Positions 1 through 8,040 are shown, numbered from the stretch's first letter. The stretch: DNA of 64,000 bases from JADLGL01 sp050184415 (GCA_050184415.1 JBFXAJ010000004.1:62001-126000), one strand, 5' to 3'. The notes: generated by a model not told the origin, from the letters alone. Program-made: numbers and translations.

Positions 1-47
1 TGCAGCGCCTCCGGCGGGCCGTATCCATCCCGAACGATCGCCTTCAT
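1..47 (-). CDS. N-terminus of a medium-chain (zinc/quinone) alcohol dehydrogenase-like protein, partial
   Basis: Only the first 15 codons lie in the window. The gene reads leftward from an ATG at 47-45 and begins MKAIVRDGYGPPEAL. That opening is characteristic of NAD(P)-dependent alcohol dehydrogenases and quinone oxidoreductases of the MDR superfamily, whose first beta-strand reads MKAIV-x-x-x-x-G. The catalytic and Rossmann domains are outside the window, so the substrate and the presence of zinc ligands cannot be judged. The call rests on this short match alone. Confidence 0.5.
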   Translation of the reverse strand, partial: MKAIVRDGYGPPEAL

Positions 48-146
48 GCCGCCGCTCCCTCATGCGCCGGCGGCACTCTGGCGGCAACCGGCGTCATGAT
101 CCAGCGTGGCCTTCCGCGATCGGCCGGCCGGTGCCACCATGCCGGC

Positions 147-476
147 ATGGCCACCGCCGCCGATCTCCGCCGCATCGCCCTGTCGCTCGAGGGCACGACC
201 GAGGCGCCGCATTTCGAGCGCGCGGGGTTCAAGGTCGCGCGCATCTACGCGACGCTGCCGCCGGACGGGAAGACCGCGAACTTCAACTTCACGCCCGACC
301 AACAGGCGCTGAAATGCACCGTGCTGCCGGAGGCGTTCACGGCGATCGACAATGCCTGGGGCCGCCAGGGTTGGACGACCGCAAGGCTCTCGGCCCTGAC
401 CGAAGAGGACCTCCGGTCGGCGCTCGAGACCGCCTGGGGCAATGCGCAGAAGAAGCCGCGGGCGCGGAAGCGCTGA
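147..476 (+). CDS. MmcQ/YjbR family protein
   Basis: A 109-residue protein starting MATAADLRRIALSLEGT. The pattern fits the MmcQ/YjbR (CyaY-like fold) family: an N-terminal helix with A-L-S-L-x-G-T, then F-K-V-A-R-I-Y-A-T-L, a strand ending in K-C, and a C-terminal W-G-x-Q-G-W-T motif. Members are small cytosolic putative DNA-binding proteins with no established reaction. An in-frame ATG at 96 would add 17 residues of no family character, so the ATG at 147 is preferred. It stands alone, with a converging VOC gene downstream. Confidence 0.75.
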   Translation: MATAADLRRIALSLEGTTEAPHFERAGFKVARIYATLPPDGKTANFNFTPDQQALKCTVLPEAFTAIDNAWGRQGWTTARLSALTEEDLRSALETAWGNAQKKPRARKR

Positions 477-567
477 GCTTTGTGCCGGCGCCGCGATGGA
501 TCCTTTCGCGATGGCCACCTCGTGGTGCCAGTCGATCAGCACTGCGGGAACGCCCCAGGAGCCAGCC

Positions 568-942
568 TCAAGGCGCCCGCTCCTCGAACCGTAGCTTGTT
601 CCCGAACGGGTCCGTCAGGTTGAGGGAGATCGCGCCCGGGCCGCTGTGCCCGGGATTGATGCCGGGTCGCGCGAACTTGAAACGCTTGCCGATGAGCTCG
701 GCGTGGAATTCCCGCAGCCCCGTCATCTCGATGAACACGCACGAGCCCGGCATCGCGTCGCCGAAATGCTCGCTGATGTGGAGCCGCAAGTCGCCGCGCG
801 ACACGCCCATATAGAGCGGCATATCCGGCTCGAAGCGGTGCTCGAAATCGACCGTGAAGCCGAGGAAGTCGAGATAGAACTCCTTCGCCTTCGCCTCGTC
901 GAAGGAGCGCAGGACCGGGATCGTGCGGAGGAAGTCGGGCAT
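568..942 (-). CDS. VOC superfamily (glyoxalase/bleomycin-resistance-like) protein
   Basis: A 124-residue protein starting MPDFLRTIPVLRSFDEAKA. It has the two beta-alpha-beta-beta-beta modules of the vicinal oxygen chelate fold: the F-Y-x-D-F-L-G-F-x-V-D-F-E-H motif in the first half, and S-L-N-L-T-D-P-F-G-N-K-L-R-F in the second. This subgroup is often annotated as a glyoxalase or bleomycin-binding protein, but the substrate cannot be read from sequence. The frame stays open upstream to 1134, but the ATG at 942 gives the canonical family start. Confidence 0.8.
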   Translation of the reverse strand: MPDFLRTIPVLRSFDEAKAKEFYLDFLGFTVDFEHRFEPDMPLYMGVSRGDLRLHISEHFGDAMPGSCVFIEMTGLREFHAELIGKRFKFARPGINPGHSGPGAISLNLTDPFGNKLRFEERAP

Positions 943-1087
943 CGGGGTTACCTCGCGGCTGGCGGCAAGGCCCGCACTCCGCGGAGCAACCGCCGTCGGG
1001 TCAAGCGGAATCCGGCCGGCCCGCCACCGCCGGAACGAGCGGTCCGAGGCTGGCGTTGAGGAATGGGGCCGGCCACAGGAGACGACG

Positions 1088-1351
1088 ATGCCGAAGGACC
1101 ATCGCAAGGACGGCGGCGTGCGCCGCGACGACATCGAAGACCCCGGCCAGCCGGACCTTCCCGAACAGGATCACGAGGTGCCGCCGGACCGCCGCACGCG
1201 GCGGGAAGCCGGCGCGGAGCGGCTCGAGCTCAACCGTACGGGCATGGCGGCGGCGGGCGCGCTCCTCGATGCCGACCCGGACCTCGACCGCACCAGCGAG
1301 ACCGAGGCCGAGCTCGAGGAGACCGTGGCGAAGCGCGAACGGAGGCATTGA
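1088..1351 (+). CDS. Small charged hypothetical protein
   Basis: An 87-residue hydrophilic protein (MPKDHRKDGGVRRDD...) rich in Asp, Glu and Arg, with no transmembrane segment, signal peptide or motif I recognise. It is preceded by a purine-rich GGAGA. Its TGA overlaps the ATG of the GyrI-like gene by one base, so the two are probably co-transcribed and translationally coupled. Composition suggests an intrinsically disordered cytosolic protein. No function is assigned. Confidence 0.6.
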   Translation: MPKDHRKDGGVRRDDIEDPGQPDLPEQDHEVPPDRRTRREAGAERLELNRTGMAAAGALLDADPDLDRTSETEAELEETVAKRERRH

Positions 1352-1854
1352 TGGACGGCGCAGCGAGAATGAAGGCCGAGGAGCGGACGGCGGCGGACGG
1401 CATCAAGGTCGAGGCGGTCACGGTGGCCGACGCGCCGATGCTGTACGTCTCGCAGCGGATCCCGATGGAGCCGGCGACCATCGAGAAGGCGATCGACCAT
1501 GCGATGACGGAACTCGGCTCCTTCATGAAGGAGGCGGGCATCGCCCCGGCCGGCCGGCCGGTCGCGGTGTACCGCGACTACCACGAGGGCGTGGTGACCC
1601 TCGATTTCGGGATGCCGGTGCCCGAAGCCGCCACCGAAAAGGCATCCGGGGAGGTCATGGCGGGCCGGACGCCGGCGGGGGCCGCCCAGAGGGCTATCCA
1701 TCGCGGGCCGTATGACACGCTGGTCGAGACGTACGAGGCGCTGGAGGACTCCGGTACGCTGAGGCCGCACGCGCTGTCCTGGGAGGTCTACGTCTCCGAC
1801 CCGGCCAACACCGCGCCGAACGAGCTCGTGACCGAAATCTATTTCGCGCGCTGA
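1351..1854 (+). CDS. GyrI-like / AraC effector-binding domain protein
   Basis: A 167-residue stand-alone GyrI-like (SHS2-fold) ligand-binding domain. Typical features are the strand Y-V-S-Q-R-I-P-M, the helix in A-M-T-E-L-G-S-F-M, the P-V-A-V-Y-R-D-Y segment, the G-P-Y-D-T-L loop with the following helix, and the closing W-E-V-Y-V-S-D-P pattern with a Glu-Ile-Tyr end. Such domains bind small hydrophobic cations or act as hydrolases; no DNA-binding domain is attached here. The first Met is at 1351, where it overlaps the upstream gene by one base; an internal Met at residue 7 is also possible. Confidence 0.75.
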   Translation: MDGAARMKAEERTAADGIKVEAVTVADAPMLYVSQRIPMEPATIEKAIDHAMTELGSFMKEAGIAPAGRPVAVYRDYHEGVVTLDFGMPVPEAATEKASGEVMAGRTPAGAAQRAIHRGPYDTLVETYEALEDSGTLRPHALSWEVYVSDPANTAPNELVTEIYFAR

Positions 1855-1949
1855 CGGGGGCACCGCCGCGTCGTGACCACGACGGCCAAACCGCCGCTGC
1901 ATTCGGAGGCCGAGGCGCGGATGAGTGCCGCGCCCCGGCCGCCGCGCCG

Positions 1950-2111
1950 TCAATAGACGGCGAAGAACACCACGACAAGAATCGCAAAGCAGACGATCGA
2001 CGTGTAGCCGAGCAGTTTCAGGAAGTTACGGTACATCTTCCTGTGCTGCGCCATGTCGGCGGACAGGTCCGCCGCGGTCGCGCCGAGGACTTCCATTTCC
2101 TGATGCGCCAT
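1950..2111 (-). CDS. aa3-type cytochrome c oxidase subunit IV
   Basis: A 53-residue protein, too short for most gene callers. It begins MAHQEMEVLGATAADLSADM, has a basic segment (Q-H-R-K-M-Y-R-N-F) and ends in one transmembrane helix, about residues 33-53 (L-G-Y-T-S-I-V-C-F-A-I-L-V-V-V-F-F-A-V-Y). This matches the alphaproteobacterial single-helix subunit IV of aa3 oxidase, first seen in Paracoccus, which is dispensable for activity. The other oxidase genes are not in the window, so it is an orphan here. The downstream neighbour converges from the plus strand. Confidence 0.8.
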   Translation of the reverse strand: MAHQEMEVLGATAADLSADMAQHRKMYRNFLKLLGYTSIVCFAILVVVFFAVY

Positions 2112-2265
2112 GAACGTTCACTCCCTCGAGTTGAAAGGACCGGCGACATCTTCATAGCACAGGTAAGGCTCGCGTTGAGCCTGACATGATCTCCCGCGGG
2201 GACGGTGGACAAAGACTGCCGACGGCCGTGGGGCCGCCGGCATGAGGACGGTTCCGCCGGCCGCG

Positions 2266-2739
2266 CTATCGCGCGTAGAGCCAGATGTTGACGCCGGGGC
2301 CGTAGTAGCGCGGGCCGGGCGTGACGATGATCGGCGGCGGCTGCACCGGATAGACGACGGCCGGCGGCTGCGGCGGGTAGTAGGCCGTGGTCAGATAGCG
2401 GGCGGAGGCCCAGCCCTGGATCCCGTTCCAGTCGCCGAAGCACCAGTTCTGCGATGCCTCGCAATAGAAGGCGAGGAACGCCGATCCGCGCGGCATCACC
2501 GCGATCGCGGGATAGCTGGTGCCGGCCCCGACCCGAAGGTTGAGGTCGTTGGTCGTGAAGACCTGGGTCGCCTGGCCCGGCCCGGGCGTCGGGGTCGGCG
2601 TTGGGACAGCGATCTGGGGCTGCGGCACGCCATAGGGCGGCGGCAGACCGCCATACTGCGCCTCCGCGCCGGCGCTGAAAGCGAGCACTGCACCGAGCGC
2701 TACCGCGCCGGCAGCGAGACTCTTCCTGAGGGAAACCAT
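2266..2739 (-). CDS. Secreted SH3-like (SH3b) domain protein
   Basis: A 157-residue exported protein. Residues 1-27 form a signal peptide (MVSLRKSLAAGAVALGAVLA, then A-x-A cleavage near A-E-A). A Pro/Thr-rich linker of about 28 residues follows. An SH3_3-type domain (about residues 60-115) has the V-x-T-N-D-L-N-L-R-V-G-A-G-T-S-Y-P motif and W-C-F-G-D-W-x-G-I-Q-G-W-A. The C-terminus is rich in Pro, Tyr and Val. Bacterial SH3b domains commonly bind cell-wall or surface ligands. The ATG at 2739 is chosen because the signal peptide starts there; an upstream in-frame Met adds 30 non-signal residues. Confidence 0.8.
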   Translation of the reverse strand: MVSLRKSLAAGAVALGAVLAFSAGAEAQYGGLPPPYGVPQPQIAVPTPTPTPGPGQATQVFTTNDLNLRVGAGTSYPAIAVMPRGSAFLAFYCEASQNWCFGDWNGIQGWASARYLTTAYYPPQPPAVVYPVQPPPIIVTPGPRYYGPGVNIWLYAR

Positions 2740-2891
2740 AACCGTCCTTCCATCATGGGTGCCCCCCACTTGAAAGGCAGCGTTGCGGGCTCGTGGCCTG
2801 ACAACGCGCTTCGCCGACAAGCTAGCCAAAGCTCACTGAACGGCGGCTGAATGGCCGGTCCGCCCGACCGCGTTCTGATACGAAGTCTATC

Positions 2892-3335
2892 ATGATCCTG
2901 ACGGAAACGGTCGACCTCGATTACCCGCCGGACGCGGTGATCGCGTTCCTGGAGGACATGGACCGGCACTATCTCGCCTGGCATCCGGACCACATCGCGT
3001 TCCGCTGGATCGCGACGGGCGACGGGCCGAAAGCCCGGCTCTTCTTCGACGAGCGGATCGGACGGATCAGGCTCCGATCGGTGATGGATGTGAGGCGGTC
3101 GGCCGATGGGCGCTTTGCGGCCCTCACGCCGACGAGCGCGCTCCTGCGCCTGTTCTTTCCGGCCATGACTTTCGCCGTCGAGGATCGCGGCCCCGGGCGC
3201 AGCCGGTTCGTTCATCGCATCAGGTTGCGGCTGGGACCGCTGCGGGGCATCGCCGAGCCGATCCTTCTCGGGCCGCTCCGCCGCCACATGGCCGAGGAGG
3301 CGGGGAACCTGCATCGGCTCATCGCAGGAAGGTGA
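2892..3335 (+). CDS. SRPBCC-superfamily (START-like) protein
   Basis: A 147-residue cytosolic protein. It starts MILTETVDLDYPPDAVIAFL, the usual entry strand and P-x-x-V-x-x-F-L helix of SRPBCC (polyketide cyclase-like) folds. Strands with W-H-P-D-H-I-A-F-R-W and F-V-H-R-I-R-L-R-L follow, and a long C-terminal helix (R-R-H-M-A-E-E-A-G-N-L). These domains form a deep hydrophobic cavity for lipid-like ligands; the ligand here is unknown. The gene is monocistronic, with the cold-shock gene 335 bp downstream on the same strand. Confidence 0.65.
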   Translation: MILTETVDLDYPPDAVIAFLEDMDRHYLAWHPDHIAFRWIATGDGPKARLFFDERIGRIRLRSVMDVRRSADGRFAALTPTSALLRLFFPAMTFAVEDRGPGRSRFVHRIRLRLGPLRGIAEPILLGPLRRHMAEEAGNLHRLIAGR

Positions 3336-3670
3336 CCGCCGCGATCGCGTCGATCTCCTCCGGTTCGTGTCGAACACATAGCCCCAGGCCATTGTGGGCA
3401 TTCGGCTTTCGCCGTCACGCAGCCGAGTACAACTGCGACACCATTGCATTCACAATTGCGCTACCGCATAAAAAACGGTCACGGGGGATTAACCCCCGTG
3501 GCGACAGGCGCGAGAGCGACCATAGAGGACGCCAGGGCGCGGCTGGGCGATGTCCGAGCGAAGCGAACAGAGGGCGCTGAGAAGACGCATCGAACAGTGA
3601 CTGAGGGACTGGGAGGCTTGTGCCGGCCGTCACTTTCGGCCGGCCTTACTGCAACAGGTGGGGCAAGGCG
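3336..3670 (+). other. 335-bp leader/intergenic region before the cold-shock gene, with two perfect hairpins
   Basis: No convincing gene. Two perfect stems are visible. One is CACGGGGG (3480-3487) with CCCCCGTG (3493-3500) and a 5-nt loop. The other is GCCGGCCG (3622-3629) with CGGCCGGC (3637-3644) and a 7-nt loop, ending 27 nt before the cold-shock ATG. On the minus strand the first stem is followed, after four bases, by six Ts (3471-3476), so it could end a leftward transcript. cspA-type genes usually have long structured leaders, so a regulatory 5' UTR is the simplest reading. Confidence 0.45.
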
Positions 3671-3886
3671 ATGCGTCAGAATGGAACTGTGAAGTTCTTC
3701 AATGCGGCGAAAGGATATGGGTTCATCACTCCGGACGGCGGCGGCAAGGACGTCTTCGTGCATGTGACAGCCGTCGAGCAGTCCGGCCTGCCGTCGCTCA
3801 CGGACGGCATGCGGATCTCGTTCGAGACGGAGCCGGACAAGCGCGGCAAGGGCCCGAAGGCCGTCGGCCTTCAGGCATCGGCATAG
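3671..3886 (+). CDS. CspA-family cold-shock protein
   Basis: A 71-residue single cold-shock domain. Both RNA-binding motifs are present: RNP1 as K-G-Y-G-F-I-T (residues 14-20) and RNP2 as D-V-F-V-H-V. The N-terminus G-T-V-K-F-F-N and the D-K-R-G-K-G-P-K-A loop are typical. The protein is an RNA chaperone that binds single-stranded nucleic acid, in cold shock or constitutively. The ATG at 3671 gives the canonical start; the frame is open upstream only into non-family sequence. It converges on ilvE. Confidence 0.95.
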   Translation: MRQNGTVKFFNAAKGYGFITPDGGGKDVFVHVTAVEQSGLPSLTDGMRISFETEPDKRGKGPKAVGLQASA

Positions 3887-3912
3887 ACGGAACGGCTACC
3901 GAGGGAGAGGCG

Positions 3913-3947
3913 GCGGCGCGCTGCCTGGGAGGGAAAGCGCGCGCCGC
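3913..3947. terminator. Hairpin between convergent cold-shock gene and ilvE
   Basis: GCGGCGCGC (3913-3921) pairs perfectly with GCGCGCCGC (3939-3947) across a 17-nt loop, in the 69-bp gap where the two genes converge. There is no clear T-run on either side, so this is a weak bidirectional terminator candidate only. Confidence 0.35.
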
Positions 3948-3955
3948 AGGAAGTG

Positions 3956-4852
3956 CTAGCCCGCGGCCGCCATGGCCGGAGCGGGACCCATCACGAGAGC
4001 CGTGTAGTCCTCCATCAGCACCCGGCTGATCTCGCCAGGCGTGAACCGGTACGGGCCGATCTCCGAGACCGGCGTGACTTCTGCGGCCGTGCCGGTGAGG
4101 AAGCACTCGGTGAACGTCCGCATCTCATCCGGCATGATCGCGCGCTCGATGACGTTGTAGCCGCGCGCCTTGGCGAGACCGATCACGGTCCGCCGCGTGA
4201 TGCCGTCGAGGAAGCAGTCCGGTGTCGGCGTGTGGATCTCGCCGTCTTTCACGAAGAAGATGTTGGCGCCGGTGGCCTCCGCCACGCGGCCGCGCCAGTC
4301 GAGCATCAGGGCGTCGGCATAGCCCTTGTTCTCGGCGGCGTGCTTGGAGATCGTGCAGATCATGTAGAGGCCGGTCGCCTTCGACTTCGACGGCGCCGTC
4401 ATCGGATCGGGCCGGCGGTAATGGGCGATGTCGAGCCGGATCCCCTTCAGCCGCTCCTCGGGGCTGAAATAGGACGGCCACGGCCAGGCGGCGATCGCGA
4501 CATTGACCGGGTTCTTCTGCGAGGCGACGCCCATCATGGGGCCGCTGCCGCGCCATGCGATCGGTCGGATATAGCCGTCGACGAGGTTGTTGCGACGAAG
4601 GGTTTCGCGGGTCGCGTCGTTCAGTTCCTCGACCGTGTAGGGGATCGTGAAGCCGAGGATGCGGGCCGACTCGTGAAGCCGCCGGGTGTGCTCGTCGAGC
4701 TTGAAGACGGTGCCGTTATAGGCCCGCTCGCCCTCGAACACCGCGCTCGCGTAATGCAGCGCATGGGTCAGGACGTGGACGTTCGCCTCGCGCCACGGGA
4801 CGAAAGTCCCGTTCATCCAGATGACCCCGTCGCGATCGTGGAAATGCTGCAT
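3956..4852 (-). CDS. ilvE: Branched-chain amino acid aminotransferase
   Basis: A 298-residue class IV PLP-dependent aminotransferase. It interconverts Leu, Ile and Val with their 2-oxo acids, using 2-oxoglutarate/glutamate, in the cytosol. Seen: the N-terminal W-M-N-G motif, H-x-L-H-Y-A-S-A-V-F-E-G-E-R-A-Y, the PLP lysine probably at K158 in S-K-A-T-G-L-Y, and the G-x-V-A-E-A-T-G-A-N-I-F-F signature with the phosphate-binding glycines. Length matches the family. It diverges from the MarR gene over a 207-bp intergenic region, an arrangement common in alphaproteobacteria. Confidence 0.93.
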   Translation of the reverse strand: MQHFHDRDGVIWMNGTFVPWREANVHVLTHALHYASAVFEGERAYNGTVFKLDEHTRRLHESARILGFTIPYTVEELNDATRETLRRNNLVDGYIRPIAWRGSGPMMGVASQKNPVNVAIAAWPWPSYFSPEERLKGIRLDIAHYRRPDPMTAPSKSKATGLYMICTISKHAAENKGYADALMLDWRGRVAEATGANIFFVKDGEIHTPTPDCFLDGITRRTVIGLAKARGYNVIERAIMPDEMRTFTECFLTGTAAEVTPVSEIGPYRFTPGEISRVLMEDYTALVMGPAPAMAAAG

Positions 4853-5059
4853 GACGAGCCTCCTGATGGCAGTTCCGCAGCCGGTTCAGGACCGGCCGAA
4901 AGCAGGCGTATCCATCCCTGGCATCCTACCGGCTTTTGCCTTGGTGTCGAATGGCCGGTATCCTGAAGCGGCGCGGGAATCCGGCAAAACGCGCGGGTAT
5001 CCGCAACCGGCATCGGAGCCAATGGACATTGTCTAGCGACCCGACCAAAATATGTCAAC

Positions 5060-5566
5060 ATGACTGACGTAATTGGCATCACACCGGTCGTCTCTCGGCG
5101 CGCGCCGGCGGCCAGCGAGCCGCACGAGCTGACGCTGATCGAGCTCCTGTTCTTCGCCTATCGCGATTTCGTCTCCGATCCGGACGCGCTGCTGACGGAC
5201 TACGGGTTCGGACGCGCCCATCACCGCGTCCTGCACTTCGTCAACCGCCATCCCGGGATGACGGTCGCCGAACTCCTCGACATCCTACGCATCACCAAGC
5301 AGAGCCTCGGCCGCGTGCTGAAGCAGCTCATCGACGCCGGCTTCGTTGACCAGCGGCCCGGGCCGCGCGACCGCCGCCAGCGCCTCCTCTATGTGACGCC
5401 GCCGGGCGAAGCGCTGGCGCGCCGCCTCCTCGACATGCAGTCGCGCCGCATCCGCGCGGCGCTCGAGGCGGTCCCGCCCGAGCTGCGGCCGGGCGCGGCG
5501 GCGTTCCTCCGCGGGATCATCGACGGCGGCGAGCGCGACAAGGTCGCGCGGCTGCTGAAGGGGTGA
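5060..5566 (+). CDS. MarR-family transcriptional regulator (PetP-like)
   Basis: A 168-residue winged-helix regulator. Helices precede the DNA-binding core at about residues 55-115: V-L-H-F-V-N-R, M-T-V-A-E-L-L-D-I-L-R-I-T-K-Q-S-L-G-R (recognition helix), then the wing R-P-G-P-R-D-R-R-Q-R-L-L-Y-V-T, with D-x-R as in MarR proteins. It lies immediately before an OmpR-type response regulator and a kinase, as petP and petR do in Rhodobacter capsulatus, where that pair is needed for cytochrome bc1 expression. The same role here is inference from gene order. Confidence 0.85.
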   Translation: MTDVIGITPVVSRRAPAASEPHELTLIELLFFAYRDFVSDPDALLTDYGFGRAHHRVLHFVNRHPGMTVAELLDILRITKQSLGRVLKQLIDAGFVDQRPGPRDRRQRLLYVTPPGEALARRLLDMQSRRIRAALEAVPPELRPGAAAFLRGIIDGGERDKVARLLKG

Positions 5567-5915
5567 TGATGATCGATCGGTCCCTCACCGTTTTTCGCAG
5601 GAGCTGCAACACGACGGGCCCGAGCTCCCCCCTTGAGGGGGAGCGGGCTTTCGCGAGGCGGAGCCGATGCGAAACCGTGGGGGGTAGCGGCCTCTCCGCT
5701 GGGCCCACATTCGCGATGAGTCACAGACCCCCTCCGAAGCTTGCTCCCTGCAGTCGCAAGCTTCCGCCTCCCCAGCCGAAGTCGGATGTTTCCGACTTCG
5801 ACCAATTTGAGTGGCGAACTCGGCAACAGCCGAGTTCGCGGGGGGAGGCTCGGGAGAGTGTGGCGAAGCCGGCTCCATCCACGCGGCCGCCGCGTTTCTG
5901 CGAAAGGGGCCTTTC
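5567..5915. other. 349-bp intergenic region built of palindromic repeats
   Basis: No gene is seen. The region holds CCCCCCTTGAGGGGGAG at its left side and the paired-hairpin repeat described separately (5777-5838). It separates the MarR gene from the response regulator, so the latter may have its own promoter close to 5916. Confidence 0.6.
5777..5838 (+). repeat. Paired-hairpin dispersed repeat, copy A
   Basis: Two perfect 10-bp hairpins: CGAAGTCGGA, loop TGTT, TCCGACTTCG (5777-5800), then CGAACTCGGC, loop AACA, GCCGAGTTCG (5815-5838). A reverse-oriented copy with the same loops and order lies at 61609-61672. The base changes in the stems are compensated on the opposite arm, so the structure is conserved. 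Confidence 0.85.
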
Positions 5916-6614
5916 ATGACCGCCTTCCCGCAGGACGAGGCCCCTCACCTCCTCGTCATCGACGATGACCGCCGCATCCGGCAGCTCCTGCAGCGCTACC
6001 TGACCGAGAACGGCTATCGCGTGACGGTGGCCGGCGACGCGGCGGAGGCGCGGAGGCGGCTGGGCGGGCTCTCGTTCGATCTCCTGATCGTCGACGTGAT
6101 GATGCCGGGCGAGAACGGCCTCGCCCTCACCCGCTCGCTCCGCAAGGAGATGGGCGTGCCGATCCTGATCCTGACCGCGCGGGGCGACGCCGAGGCGCGG
6201 ATCGAGGGGCTCGAGGTCGGGGCCGACGACTATCTGCCGAAGCCGTTCGAGCCGCGCGAGCTGCTGCTGCGGATCAACAACATCCTCCGCCGCACCGGAC
6301 CGGTGGGCACGCCGCTGATCGAGCACGTCCGGTTCGGGCCGTTCACCTTCCACCTCCAGCGCCTCGAGCTGACGCGGAACAACGAACCGGTGCGTCTGAC
6401 CGAGCGCGAGAAGCGGATCCTCAAGGCATTTGCCGAGACGCCGGGCCAGGCGGTCGACCGTCTCGCCCTCCTCGGCGACGGGACCCTCTCCGGCGACCGG
6501 ACCGTGGACGTCCAGATCAACCGGCTGCGCCGGAAGATCGAGGACGACCCGTCGAATCCCCTCTATCTCCAGACCGTCCGCGGCTATGGCTACCGCCTCG
6601 TGACGGAGGCCTGA
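5916..6614 (+). CDS. OmpR/PetR-type response regulator
   Basis: A 232-residue two-domain regulator. The receiver domain (about 10-125) has the acidic cluster V-I-D-D-D (14-18), phospho-acceptor D60 in L-L-I-V-D-V-M-M-P-G, and K109 in Y-L-P-K-P-F. The C-terminal OmpR winged helix (about 140-230) has L-T-x-R-E-K-R-I-L-K-A-F, a recognition helix in R-T-V-D-V-Q-I-N-R-L-R-R-K-I-E, and the closing V-R-G-Y-G-Y. It is followed after 10 bp by its likely cognate kinase. The ATG at 5916 is chosen because residues encoded upstream (from 5811) fall in the intergenic repeat. Confidence 0.93.
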   Translation: MTAFPQDEAPHLLVIDDDRRIRQLLQRYLTENGYRVTVAGDAAEARRRLGGLSFDLLIVDVMMPGENGLALTRSLRKEMGVPILILTARGDAEARIEGLEVGADDYLPKPFEPRELLLRINNILRRTGPVGTPLIEHVRFGPFTFHLQRLELTRNNEPVRLTEREKRILKAFAETPGQAVDRLALLGDGTLSGDRTVDVQINRLRRKIEDDPSNPLYLQTVRGYGYRLVTEA

Positions 6615-6624
6615 GGCCGCAACG

Positions 6625-8040
6625 ATGGCCATCATCGCCGAACAGGACGGACGCAGCCGGCGCCGCCTCGCGGCCGTCCTCGCCGCCCTCGTGGCCGCGC
6701 TGCGGGCGCTGCGGAGCGGGTATCGCCGGTTCGCGCGCGTCCTCGGCCGGGCGATGCCGAAGGGCCTCTACCAGCGTTCCCTGATCATCATCATCGCGCC
6801 GATGGTTCTCCTGCAGGCGGTGGTCGGCTTCGTCTTCATGGAGCGGCACTATCAGAGCGTGACGTCCCTCCTCTCCGCGGCCACGACGCGGGACATTGCG
6901 GCGGTGCTCGACATGATCGCCGCCGATCCGCCGGGCGCCCATGCCGACACGATCCGCCTCGCGATGGAGCGGCTCAACCTCAATGTGGTGGTCCTGCCGG
7001 GCGAGACGCTGCCGCCGCCCTCGTCGCAGCCCTTCTTCTCGCTCCTCGACGCGACGCTCGCGCGCCAGATCACCGAGCAGATCGGCCTCCCGTTCTGGAT
7101 CGACACGATCGGGCGCTCGAACCTCGTCGAGATCAGGATCGCCACCGGCGAAGGCGTCGTTCGCTTCTTCGCGCAACGCGGCCAGACCTATGCGTCGAAC
7201 TCCGAGATCTTCATCTTCTGGATGATCGGCACTTCGCTGGTCCTGATCGCGATCGCGATCCTCTTCCTCCGCAACCAGATCGTCCCGATCCAGCGCCTCG
7301 CCGACGCCGCGGAGGATTTCGGCAAGGGCCGTCCGCCGCGCGATTTCCGGCCCCGCGGCGCCCGCGAGGTCCGCCGCGCCAGCGCGGCCTTCATGGAGAT
7401 GCGCGAGCGCATCGTGCGCCAGATCGAGCAGCGCACCACGATGCTCGCCGGCGTCTCGCACGACCTTCGGACCGTGCTCACACGGTTCCGCCTGCAGCTC
7501 GAGTTCCTCGCCGACGATCCCGACGCGAAGGAGATGCGCGAGGACGTCGAGGACATGCAGCGCATGCTGGAAGGGTATCTCGCATTCGCAAAGGGCGACG
7601 CCGGCGAGAAGCCGACGCCCACCCATATCCGGCCGCTCCTCGAACGCGTCGTGGAGCAGGTCGGTGGCGACCGGCCGATTGACCTCGACCTGAAGGGCAA
7701 TCCTGTGCTGACGCTCCGGCCGCTCGGCTTCCGCCGCTCGATCGGCAACCTCGTGAAGAACGCGCTCCGCCACGGCAAGACGGTCCGGATCGCCGCGCGC
7801 CACGAGAATGGCTGGCTCACCATCGACATCGACGATGACGGCCCGGGCATCCCGCCCGACCAGCGCGAGGAAGTGTTCCGGCCATTCTACCGGCTCGATT
7901 CGGGGCGCAATCTCGACGAGAGCGGGACCGGCCTCGGCCTCGCCATCGCGCGCGACATCGCCCGCGGCCATGGCGGCGAGATCACGCTCGGCGACAGCCC
8001 GATCGGCGGCGTCCGGGCCACGGTCCGCGTCCCGGGATGA
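6625..8040 (+). CDS. EnvZ-like membrane sensor histidine kinase
   Basis: A 471-residue inner-membrane kinase. Transmembrane helix 1 is about residues 52-72, a periplasmic sensor of about 120 residues follows, and transmembrane helix 2 is about 195-216. A HAMP segment begins P-I-Q-R-L-A-D-A-A-E. The H-box is G-V-S-H-D-L-R-T-V-L-T-R-F with H279 as phospho-acceptor; the usual Pro after R-T is Val. Then come an N-box (I-G-N-L-V-K-N-A-L-R-H), G1 (D-D-G-P-G-I-P) and G2 (G-T-G-L-G-L-A). It pairs with the upstream response regulator. The signal sensed is unknown; in petR-like systems it may be redox or respiration related. Confidence 0.92.
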   Translation: MAIIAEQDGRSRRRLAAVLAALVAALRALRSGYRRFARVLGRAMPKGLYQRSLIIIIAPMVLLQAVVGFVFMERHYQSVTSLLSAATTRDIAAVLDMIAADPPGAHADTIRLAMERLNLNVVVLPGETLPPPSSQPFFSLLDATLARQITEQIGLPFWIDTIGRSNLVEIRIATGEGVVRFFAQRGQTYASNSEIFIFWMIGTSLVLIAIAILFLRNQIVPIQRLADAAEDFGKGRPPRDFRPRGAREVRRASAAFMEMRERIVRQIEQRTTMLAGVSHDLRTVLTRFRLQLEFLADDPDAKEMREDVEDMQRMLEGYLAFAKGDAGEKPTPTHIRPLLERVVEQVGGDRPIDLDLKGNPVLTLRPLGFRRSIGNLVKNALRHGKTVRIAARHENGWLTIDIDDDGPGIPPDQREEVFRPFYRLDSGRNLDESGTGLGLAIARDIARGHGGEITLGDSPIGGVRATVRVPG

